NCBI GenBank assembly: GCA_024278755.1
Contig: JAJRSO010000038.1
Location: 186,001-250,000 of the forward strand
Direction of reading: 5' to 3'
DNA from: Calditrichota bacterium
GTDB lineage: Bacteria > Calditrichota > Calditrichia > Calditrichales > Calditrichaceae
DNA: 64,000 bases
Shown here: positions 57,490 through 64,000 of the stretch, piece after piece
Numbering within the stretch: the first letter of the stretch is position 1
Layout of the letters: the number at the start of each line of letters is the position of its first letter
Translations under genes and position numbers: made by a program
The notes under the pieces: generated by a model
The model's input: the letters and a program-made list of their open reading frames with translations, nothing else
Databases searched by the model: none
Told to the model about the DNA's origin: nothing

Positions 57490-58326
57490 ATGTTAAAAAT
57501 ATTACCGGATGAACTTACTGTTGTTGCAAAATATGTACACGAGCAGACAGGGATTGTTCTGGACAACAGCAAATCGTATCTCATAGAAAGCCGCCTTGGC
57601 CCCCTGGCGGAAGAACTGGGATGCCGTAGCTATAATGAGCTTCTTATGAAAGCCCGCACGGATATGCGGCATACCGTCCAAAACAGAATCATTGATGCAA
57701 TTACCACCAACGAAACATTCTTCTTTAGAGACAATAACCCTTTTGAATTGTTGCGCCATAAGGTTTTCCCTGATCTCTTTGATAAAATCATGGCCCCGGG
57801 AAATTTTAGCAAACGATTGAAAATATGGAGCGCCGCATGCTCTACCGGGCAGGAAGTGTATAGCATCGCGGTGATACTTAGGGAATTGTTGCCCGATGTG
57901 GATAGCTGGAACATTCGCATTCTCGGAACCGATATTTCCGACGCGGCCATTGCCCAAGCCAGTTACGGCCGTTATAACCGAACCGAAATAAGCAGGGGAT
58001 TGAATCCCTCGCAGCTTAGTAAATATTTTATTCAGGACGGAAATTCATACCGAATAAAAGATGAATTACGCGCCATGGCCATGTTTAAAAAACAAAACCT
58101 TTTAAAGCCTTTTATAGGTATGGAAAAATATGATATTATTTTGTGCCGGAATGTCGCCATTTATTTTAGCCCGGACAGCCGGAAGGATATTTTTGAACGT
58201 ATCGCCAATCAGCTTAATCCCGGCGGTATTTTAATCATTGGCGCTTCCGAGTCATTAATGGGCATTACAGACCGTTTTACCCGTAAGGACTATATGCGCT
58301 CCGTATTTTATCAACTTAAAAGCTAA
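57490..58326 (+). CDS. cheR: CheR receptor methyltransferase
   Basis: A 278-residue SAM-dependent methyltransferase for receptor glutamates. An N-terminal helical domain is followed by TTNETFFFRDNNPFELLR, SAACSTGQEVYSIA, LGTDISDAAIAQA and a late IILCRNVAIYFS. These are the classical CheR motifs. It pairs with cheB in the same direction and with receptors upstream, so this operon has a full adaptation system. It has no C-terminal TPR. Confidence 0.95.
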   Translation: MLKILPDELTVVAKYVHEQTGIVLDNSKSYLIESRLGPLAEELGCRSYNELLMKARTDMRHTVQNRIIDAITTNETFFFRDNNPFELLRHKVFPDLFDKIMAPGNFSKRLKIWSAACSTGQEVYSIAVILRELLPDVDSWNIRILGTDISDAAIAQASYGRYNRTEISRGLNPSQLSKYFIQDGNSYRIKDELRAMAMFKKQNLLKPFIGMEKYDIILCRNVAIYFSPDSRKDIFERIANQLNPGGILIIGASESLMGITDRFTRKDYMRSVFYQLKS

Positions 58327-58336
58327 GAGAATAAAA

Positions 58337-58660
58337 ATGACAAAGGAAAAAGAGAAACGTATTCGGAAACGGGTTGCTTATATAATTGATTCGATTTTTT
58401 ATCCGACGGACGGAGAGAAAATATCCGGCACCATTCAGGACCTCAGCATGAATGGCTTTTATTTAAAAACCGCACGGCCCCGATTAAAAAATACAATTGG
58501 GGAACTTAAAATTTTATTGAAGCTGGGAGATAAGGTTAAAACAGTGCAGGCGACCTGTCGCGTTACCCGTACCGATACAGACGGAATGGCCTTAACAATA
58601 ACTCAGATTAACGAAGAAAGCTCAATTACACTATTTAATATGATCAAATTCTATTTATAA
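58337..58660 (+). CDS. PilZ-domain protein
   Basis: A 107-residue protein with a PilZ fold. The N-terminal arginine motif (KRIRKRV) and DLSMNGFYL lie in the order expected for c-di-GMP binding. It sits 10 bp after cheR, so c-di-GMP probably feeds into the chemosensory output; whether this one binds c-di-GMP needs the RxxxR arginines, which are seen. There is no other domain. Confidence 0.8.
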   Translation: MTKEKEKRIRKRVAYIIDSIFYPTDGEKISGTIQDLSMNGFYLKTARPRLKNTIGELKILLKLGDKVKTVQATCRVTRTDTDGMALTITQINEESSITLFNMIKFYL

Positions 58661-58683
58661 CTTGTTACCGCAAAGAGGATAAA

Positions 58684-60309
58684 ATGGAAATAAACAGAGA
58701 CGATTATATCCATGAGTTGAAGGAAAATATTGGCAGTCGCGATGTAATTAAAGCGCGCATTATTATTGATCATCTCCCACAAATGGATGAAGATACGCAG
58801 ATTCGGATTTTATTCGAATTAAGCCGCGCCGACGATGATTTTGCAATTCCGCTTCTGGCCCGTATGTATCAGATAGCAAAGCAGTTACAGATACCTCCGG
58901 GACAAATCAAAGAAATTCTCGAAAAAAAAATTGAAGAATTTCCGTTTGCTCTGCTCGAAATCATACAGGATGACGCCATCACGGATAAAACAGAGTATAT
59001 CCGTATGGCGGGAATTGTACAATGCAATAATTCGGTTCCGGTTATTCTGAATTTACTGCGCAAAAGTAATGATGTGGCCTTTAACAAAACCTGTATCGAA
59101 GCGTTAGGAAAGATTGGGAACCCCAAATCCATAACCGAACTCTCCGATTACCTCTATTCGGGTCAGCGTGATCTCACCATTACGGCCATAACAGCTTTAA
59201 AAAATTTAGGTACGCCCGAAGCGGTAGAACGGTTATCCGAACGTATGGGTACCGATACGGAATTTGACCGTATGATAATCGAAGCGGCCGGCGCCATTCG
59301 CGACCAAAAATCATTACAACTAATGAGCAAAATGCTGTTATCCCACGATACGTATTTGCGTAATTACAGCATAGATAAACTAACCGAAATTGGCAGTAAA
59401 TCCATCCCGTTAATTGTTGATAATTTGTCAAGCAAAAATTCAGATTTATTAATCCATACCTTAAATATTCTTGGAAATATCGGAGATGCGGACGCTGTAC
59501 AACCGATTCGCCGTTTACTGTTTAACGAACCCAGGAATGCCAATGTGCGGTTTGCCGCCTATGAAGCGTTAGGTAAACTTCCCCTGCAGAAAGGCGCTTA
59601 CGTCCTTACCGCAGGGCTTTCGGACCCGGAACCACATGTCCATGTGGCCGCCGCAAAAGCGTTGGAGCGAAATCTGGATACAACGATTATTGCCGGAATT
59701 AAAAATCTAATTCGGAGCTCGGAGGAAGACGGAAAAAATATCGTGGCGGCGTTTTTAAATGCCGAAGCCGACAATACCGTAAAAGCATTGATTGCAAACG
59801 AAACTTTCCGTGATTTAACAATTGAATACTTAAAAGAAACGGCGCATCCCGATCTAAAGGCGCATTTTGCAACCGTTTTGAATGAGGCCGGATTTAGCGA
59901 AATTGTAAAACAATTCGGAGCAAAAGTTGAAGAAACCGCTTCAAAAGAAAAACCGCTTATTTTTGCCGTTGATGATTCGCGAATGATCTTAAAAATTTAC
60001 AAAAGTACGCTGCATCAACTAGGGTATCCCGCGCAACTCTTCGAGTTTCCGGAAACCGCGTTACAGCAATTAAAAGAATCGAAACCCGGGATTATCATTA
60101 CCGATTTAAATATGCCTGCGATGAATGGTGTAGAATTAACTACAGAAATCCGAAAACTCTACGATAAAGAAACATTGCCTGTTTCAATGGTAACCACACA
60201 ACAGGATTTACAAGACAGGGAAGCCGCTTTTGCTGCCGGAATAAATGGTATAATTTACAAGCCGTTTACAAAAGATGCATTAGAAGAAGAACTATTAAAA
60301 TTTAATTAA
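58684..60309 (+). CDS. HEAT-repeat protein with C-terminal receiver domain
   Basis: A 541-residue cytoplasmic protein. Residues about 20-415 form HEAT/PBS-lyase-like helical repeats (for example NKTCIEALGKIGNPKSITEL and VRFAAYEALGKLPLQKGAYV). A receiver follows (about 425-541) with IFAVDDSRM, phospho-Asp474 in ITDLNMP and a late IYKPFTKDALEE. It has no DNA-binding or enzyme output. A signal-dependent scaffold is a reasonable guess. It starts 23 bp after the PilZ gene and is followed by the CheD-HDOD gene. Confidence 0.85.
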   Translation: MEINRDDYIHELKENIGSRDVIKARIIIDHLPQMDEDTQIRILFELSRADDDFAIPLLARMYQIAKQLQIPPGQIKEILEKKIEEFPFALLEIIQDDAITDKTEYIRMAGIVQCNNSVPVILNLLRKSNDVAFNKTCIEALGKIGNPKSITELSDYLYSGQRDLTITAITALKNLGTPEAVERLSERMGTDTEFDRMIIEAAGAIRDQKSLQLMSKMLLSHDTYLRNYSIDKLTEIGSKSIPLIVDNLSSKNSDLLIHTLNILGNIGDADAVQPIRRLLFNEPRNANVRFAAYEALGKLPLQKGAYVLTAGLSDPEPHVHVAAAKALERNLDTTIIAGIKNLIRSSEEDGKNIVAAFLNAEADNTVKALIANETFRDLTIEYLKETAHPDLKAHFATVLNEAGFSEIVKQFGAKVEETASKEKPLIFAVDDSRMILKIYKSTLHQLGYPAQLFEFPETALQQLKESKPGIIITDLNMPAMNGVELTTEIRKLYDKETLPVSMVTTQQDLQDREAAFAAGINGIIYKPFTKDALEEELLKFN

Positions 60310-60344
60310 AAAACCATATAAATTTTTCAGACAAAGGAATCATA

Positions 60345-61694
60345 GTGTTCGAATTTAATGTTGAAACAGTGCCCTCCGGGATGTATGAAGTGGAATATAA
60401 GACACAGAAAACGTTGCGCGCATTCTTAGGTTCCTGCGTCGGTGTGGTTTTAATTGATAATATTGCCAAAATCGGAGGATTACTTCATATTCTTCTGCCG
60501 GAGCCACCGGCCAAGGCAGCCGTGGACGAACCGGAAAAATACGCTTCTACGGCCGTTCCTCTTTTTATTGAAGCCATGACCTCAAAAGGCGCTACGATTG
60601 AAAATATGGTGGCTTTTGTGGCCGGCGGCTCTTTGGTTGGTCAGGTCTCGATGATGGATTTAAAGCTGGATATCGGAGGAAAATCGGCTGAAATAGTAGA
60701 GCATTATTTAAAACTGGAAAACATAAAAATAGATACCGTAGAAACCGGGGGCTATCTTTCCAGCCAAATATCTTTAAATTTGGAAACGCTCGAATGTGAA
60801 ATCAAACCGATTCTGAATATACATACCTTTATAGATGAACCCGAAAATGAGCAGGCGCAGGGGATAGACATTCAGGCGGCCATTAATTCCGTTAAACCCA
60901 TTCCGCAGATTGCTTTAAAAGTCATTCGAATGATCAATTCCAACGTGATTTCCATGACCACAATTGCCGAAGAAATCCGAAAAGACCAAATCATTGCCGC
61001 AAAAGTACTGCAACTAAGTAATTCCGCGTATGTTAATCCCGGGAAAACCATCGATTCCATTGACAAAGCGCTTATCCTGCTCGGAGAAAAACGGATTCTT
61101 CTGTTAACATTGTCTGTTTTTACAGAAATGTTTTATCAACAGGCGGATCAGGGCTATTCCTTAATAAAAGGGGGATTATTCCGCCATTCTACCGAAGTGA
61201 GTTTTATCTCGGAGAAACTGGCCTTGTATACCGATAAAGCGGATGCGGATGCTGCGTTTACGGCCGGGCTGCTGCACGATATCGGAAAAACTGTTTTAGA
61301 CCAGGCTATGGCAACGGATTATCCGCTTTTTTATCGAAAAATGATGGGCAATTCCGGGGCAAATCTGATTGAAATTGAAAAAGAAATGTTTGGTTTTAAC
61401 CATAATGAAACAGGCGCCAAGCTATCGGAAAAATGGGCGCTGCCCGCCGGGCTTAGCGAGGCTATTTCGGTCCATCACACTCCCGAAAGAGCCGTTAATG
61501 AAAAAGAGCTGACGCATTTGATTTTTCTCTCCGATATTCTGGCACATAGCTACTCAGCGGGGAATTCCATTAGCAGTCATTTTTCCGGCGATATGCGCGA
61601 AACGTTAAATATTCTTAATTTAACACCGGCTAAGATTACCGAATTTATCGATTCTATTGCATGGAATGAAGTTAACGGAATGGAATTGATTTAA
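60345..61694 (+). CDS. CheD-HDOD fusion protein
   Basis: A 449-residue protein. Residues 1 to about 160 are a CheD deamidase-like domain with Cys31 in FLGSCVGVVLID and His48 in GLLHILLP; the position of the usual catalytic Thr before GSC holds Arg or Ala. The HDOD domain (about 180-445) has IPQIALKVIRMIN, VLQLSNSAY and AGLLHDIGK. CheD acts on receptor glutamines; HDOD proteins work in signalling. The start is GTG 60345 with AAAGGAA upstream. It closes the plus-strand chemosensory run. Confidence 0.88.
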   Translation: MFEFNVETVPSGMYEVEYKTQKTLRAFLGSCVGVVLIDNIAKIGGLLHILLPEPPAKAAVDEPEKYASTAVPLFIEAMTSKGATIENMVAFVAGGSLVGQVSMMDLKLDIGGKSAEIVEHYLKLENIKIDTVETGGYLSSQISLNLETLECEIKPILNIHTFIDEPENEQAQGIDIQAAINSVKPIPQIALKVIRMINSNVISMTTIAEEIRKDQIIAAKVLQLSNSAYVNPGKTIDSIDKALILLGEKRILLLTLSVFTEMFYQQADQGYSLIKGGLFRHSTEVSFISEKLALYTDKADADAAFTAGLLHDIGKTVLDQAMATDYPLFYRKMMGNSGANLIEIEKEMFGFNHNETGAKLSEKWALPAGLSEAISVHHTPERAVNEKELTHLIFLSDILAHSYSAGNSISSHFSGDMRETLNILNLTPAKITEFIDSIAWNEVNGMELI

Positions 61695-61736
61695 GATAGG
61701 TGTGCGATTGCTACAGGATGACTATTCTGTTTTCTG

Positions 61737-62162
61737 TTAATCGTCATCATCCGAATCGGGTATGCTGTATTTTATTAATCCTACCTGTTCAATTGTTTTA
61801 AGCACTTTATCTCTGCTAAACGGCTTTGCGATATAACTATCACATCCTGCAGCCATGGCTTTGGTCACAGTTTTGCGATCATTAAACGTACTGATTACCA
61901 CAACCTTGGACCGTTTATCTCCCTTCAGGTCAAAATCCTTTTCGAATTGACGAATGCTGCGTAATACTTCAAATCCGTCTATCTCGGGTAAGAGCAAATC
62001 AAGACAAATAAGATCGTAGGGTTTACCTTTTGTAAAAGCCTTCGTATACTTGTCAATGGCAATATTTCCATTCTGTGCGTAATCAATTTTACTGTACGGC
62101 TCCAGAATACGTTCCAGAATGAGCGCCAGAAAATGAACGTCTTCAACTATTAAAGTGCGCAT
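61737..62162 (-). CDS. Single-domain response regulator (CheY-like)
   Basis: A 141-residue receiver with a short acidic tail (PDSDDDD). It has LIVEDVHFL, the phospho-Asp in ICLDLLLPEIDGFEVL, a Ser/Thr near VVISTFND and Lys in YIAKPFS. No output domain is present. It is convergent with the CheD-HDOD gene and may be the diffusible target of the cluster's CheA; the CheA itself also carries a receiver. The assignment as a motor-binding CheY is not proven. Confidence 0.88.
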   Translation of the reverse strand: MRTLIVEDVHFLALILERILEPYSKIDYAQNGNIAIDKYTKAFTKGKPYDLICLDLLLPEIDGFEVLRSIRQFEKDFDLKGDKRSKVVVISTFNDRKTVTKAMAAGCDSYIAKPFSRDKVLKTIEQVGLIKYSIPDSDDDD

Positions 62163-62475
62163 AAATTACTTCATGTAAGTTCCTGTTTCCCAACATATCG
62201 ACTTAAACCTGCATAACCTTAGCGGCAAAAAAAATTCTAAGAAATGGAATAATTTTAAGAGTTACAGTTAAAACCGAGCGCACGGAAAATATTTTTCACC
62301 TGCGGAAATCTTTTCCCGTTTTCATTTTCTATCGTTTATTTCGGCTTCCTTTCAATTCTGCCCAGTTTATTCTACCTCTTTGTTATTTAAAGTGTTAGCC
62401 CTGTTAATTATTTTTATTTGTCTGTAAATGTATTTTGGCACGCAGCTTGTATTAAGATTTGCGAGGAGAAGAACA
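62163..62475. other. 313 bp intergenic region holding the flgB promoter
   Basis: This AT-rich stretch separates the divergent response regulator and flgB genes. It contains a sigma-54-type promoter at 62436-62451. No other structured element or gene was identified by eye. Confidence 0.7.
62436..62451 (+). promoter_or_regulatory. Sigma-54 (RpoN) promoter upstream of flgB
   Basis: TGGCACGCAGCTTGTA matches the -24/-12 consensus TGGCACG-N4-TTGCA at every fixed position except C to T in the -12 element, with exact spacing. The predicted start near 62462 falls almost on the flgB ribosome site (GAGGAG, 62463-62468), so the leader would be about 14 nt. Many flagellar rod genes use RpoN. Confidence 0.75.
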
Positions 62476-62844
62476 ATGAAGATATTTAATTCACCGGGAG
62501 TTGAGTTAGTTAAAAAGTCATTAAATGTTTATACCCGTCAACATGAGGCCATTGCAAAAAACATCGCCAATGCGAACAATGACGATTATAAACGCGTGCG
62601 TACGGATTTTTCTAAACTCTTAACGGAAAATCTGGAACGGGGCTTAAAAACCACACGTCCCGGCCATATAGCGGAATCAAAAACACCGCAACCAAAGCAT
62701 TTTCCCGGCTCAAGAGAAAAAGTTGATTTGTCACAGGAAATGGGTCAGCTGGCGGAAAATCAAATTAAATATGATTTTGCCGCCCGCGCCCTGGCGCGTA
62801 AGTATAAAGCCTTACGTTTAAGTATCACCGGCAGAAACAGTTAA
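62476..62844 (+). CDS. flgB: Flagellar basal-body rod protein FlgB
   Basis: A 122-residue rod protein exported by the flagellar secretion system. N-terminal HEAIAKNIANANNDDYKRV is the rod/hook family motif, and the C-terminal helix continues the pattern. ATG 62476 is chosen because GAGGAG lies 7 bp upstream and gives a normal FlgB length; an in-frame ATG at 62428 precedes the promoter and is unlikely. It is followed by flgC after 9 bp. Confidence 0.93.
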   Translation: MKIFNSPGVELVKKSLNVYTRQHEAIAKNIANANNDDYKRVRTDFSKLLTENLERGLKTTRPGHIAESKTPQPKHFPGSREKVDLSQEMGQLAENQIKYDFAARALARKYKALRLSITGRNS

Positions 62845-62853
62845 GGGGAAGAG

Positions 62854-63345
62854 ATGAAAATCGGAGGTTTGTTTACTGCAATTCATACGACTTTGAATGG
62901 TATGTCCAATCAGGTTACCCGGCTGGATGCAATTTCGGAAAATATTGCCAATGCCGAAAAAGTTCCCGATAAAAACGGGAAAGTGTACAAACGGAAGATC
63001 GTTGTTTCTAAAAATTTTGGCGGTCCCGAAGAATCTCGCTTTAAAAATGAGCTAAGCCTGCGTATGCGTACTACCCGTACGGATCATATGCGCAGTAAAA
63101 CCTTATCCGGTCCGGCCGGCTTTGCCGATAAGGGTACAAACGTTAAAATTATCTCGCAGGAAGGCTTTAAACTGGAATACAATCCCGGACATCCCAGAGC
63201 CGACGAAAACGGGTATGTAAAAATGCCTAAAATAAACAGTGTGGAAGAGATGGTCGATTTAATGGCCACCAGCCGCACATACGAGGCTAATGTTACGGTA
63301 TTAAACGCCGCAAAAACAATGGCAAAACGGGCATTGGAGATTTAA
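62854..63345 (+). CDS. flgC: Flagellar basal-body rod protein FlgC
   Basis: A 163-residue proximal rod protein. The N-terminal motif RLDAISENIANAEKVPDKNGKVYKRK (core ISENIANAEKVPD) and the C-terminal NPGHPRADENGYVKMP and EEMVDLMATSRTYEANV are diagnostic of FlgC. It is slightly longer than Escherichia coli FlgC (about 134), with an insertion near the middle. It is in the flgB operon. Confidence 0.95.
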   Translation: MKIGGLFTAIHTTLNGMSNQVTRLDAISENIANAEKVPDKNGKVYKRKIVVSKNFGGPEESRFKNELSLRMRTTRTDHMRSKTLSGPAGFADKGTNVKIISQEGFKLEYNPGHPRADENGYVKMPKINSVEEMVDLMATSRTYEANVTVLNAAKTMAKRALEI

Positions 63346-63348
63346 ACC

Positions 63349-63636
63349 ATGAATATTTCTAACCGTACGCCGCTTATTCGTCCGACGGAAAATCCATACC
63401 ATCAGTTTCGTCCGTTAAACGGATTAAATTCAACAAAAAACAATAATCCGGCCATGGCCAAAACAGGGCCTTCCACGACAAATTTAATGCCGACGGCTCC
63501 CGAAAATATTCTATCCATAAGAGAAAAAGAGACCCTTCAGGCGCTGTTCAGCGGAACGTCTAAAGAGCATACCTTCTATGGCACTGCCAAAGCAGGAAAT
63601 ATTCAGTCCGGGTTTTTACTGGATATAAAAGGATAA
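63349..63636 (+). CDS. Unrecognised small protein between flgC and fliE
   Basis: A 95-residue protein. The first half is low-complexity and rich in Asn, Pro and Thr; the second half (about 55-95) has a predicted helix (SIREKETLQALFSG) and a strand-like end (GFLLDIKG). No signal peptide or membrane segment is seen. It begins 3 bp after flgC and ends 15 bp before fliE, so it is probably co-expressed with rod genes and may be an export chaperone or rod accessory. This is inference. Confidence 0.6.
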   Translation: MNISNRTPLIRPTENPYHQFRPLNGLNSTKNNNPAMAKTGPSTTNLMPTAPENILSIREKETLQALFSGTSKEHTFYGTAKAGNIQSGFLLDIKG

Positions 63637-63651
63637 AAGGAAGAGTGTATT

Positions 63652-63975
63652 ATGGCTAATATTGGCAAGCTTCAAACCGTTAATCTGCAAGAATTAACCG
63701 GAAAAAATCCGGGAGCACAAATCAATAAAACACGGAAGGCCGAAGAAGCAGGCGCCCGTGATTTCGGAAAAACAATTTCGGATTTTATTATGGCTGTAAA
63801 TGCCGATCAAAAGACAGCGTCAAAAGAAGTAAATGACGTTATTTTGGGTAAATCCGAAAATTTGCATGAAGCAATGGCCTCAATGGAAGAAGCGCGTCTT
63901 AGTTTTCAACTGATGGTTGAGGTGCGTAATAAATTAATGGAATCATACAAAACATTACAACGAATGCAGGTTTAA
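63652..63975 (+). CDS. fliE: Flagellar hook-basal body complex protein FliE
   Basis: A 107-residue protein linking the MS ring to the rod. The C-terminal half carries the FliE pattern VNADQKTASKEVNDVILGKSENLHEAM (core ASKEVNDVILGKSENLHEAM) and SFQLMVEVRNKLMESYKTLQRMQV (core VRNKLMESYKTLQRMQV). AGGAAGAG precedes the ATG. Gene order flgB-flgC-x-fliE is as in many bacteria. The operon likely continues past the window. Confidence 0.92.
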   Translation: MANIGKLQTVNLQELTGKNPGAQINKTRKAEEAGARDFGKTISDFIMAVNADQKTASKEVNDVILGKSENLHEAMASMEEARLSFQLMVEVRNKLMESYKTLQRMQV

Positions 63976-64000
63976 CCGACTTAGCGTAAAGGATGTACAA

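Overview
The window comes from a Gram-negative-type (diderm), flagellated, chemotactic bacterium. It encodes a lipoprotein with a lipobox, a predicted outer-membrane beta-barrel, and a flagellar rod operon preceded by a sigma-54-type promoter. The base composition looks moderately AT-rich, with AT-rich intergenic DNA. A superoxide reductase, a hemerythrin chemoreceptor and methylmalonyl-CoA enzymes fit an anaerobe or microaerophile. The full mevalonate set from HMG-CoA reductase to diphosphomevalonate decarboxylase is unusual for a bacterium. A member of the FCB group such as Calditrichota would fit, but nothing here proves the phylum. No rRNA, tRNA, prophage or CRISPR array was found.

Layout. 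1-2.5 kb: queC and three small conserved genes. 2.5-6.4 kb: msrBA and a glycerol kinase gene broken by one amber codon, flanked by an inverted pair of about 180 bp repeats; a small transposon-like element (MITE) lies next to it. 6.4-10.9 kb: mevalonate genes, including an HMG-CoA reductase/mevalonate kinase fusion. 11.3-13.4 kb: hybrid histidine kinase. 13.5-18.4 kb: two-subunit methylmalonyl-CoA mutase, radC and an acyl-CoA carboxylase beta subunit. 18.5-27 kb: PAP2 protein, GNAT, glpQ-glpD, nitrilase with a carbonic-anhydrase-like partner, 5'-nucleotidase lipoprotein, phosphodiester glycosidase and lipase. 27-33.6 kb: ArfB-like factor, metal permease, response regulator, ClC channel, hisS and superoxide reductase. 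33.8-40 kb: class II aldolase, then a long operon from an adenosine-specific kinase through fpg to ybbR-like and tsaD. 40-44.5 kb (minus strand): beta-barrel protein, divIC/ftsB-like, eno, SDR. 44.6-45.9 kb: sigma/anti-sigma/YbjQ operon ending at a clear terminator.

46.1-62.2 kb is one large chemosensory cluster: STAS protein, CheA hybrid with two CheW domains and a receiver, three chemoreceptors, CheW, CheB, CheR, PilZ, a HEAT-repeat/receiver protein, a CheD-HDOD fusion and a convergent single-domain response regulator. One receptor carries CZB-like zinc ligands and a C-terminal hemerythrin; one has a PilJ/NarX-like sensor and is split by an in-frame stop. From 62.4 kb the flagellar genes flgB, flgC, an unrecognised gene and fliE begin and run towards the window end.

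The most notable points are the CheD-HDOD and HEAT-receiver proteins in the chemosensory cluster, the HMGR-mevalonate kinase fusion, a three-member MITE family with visible target-site duplications, and two conserved genes each interrupted by a single nonsense codon.
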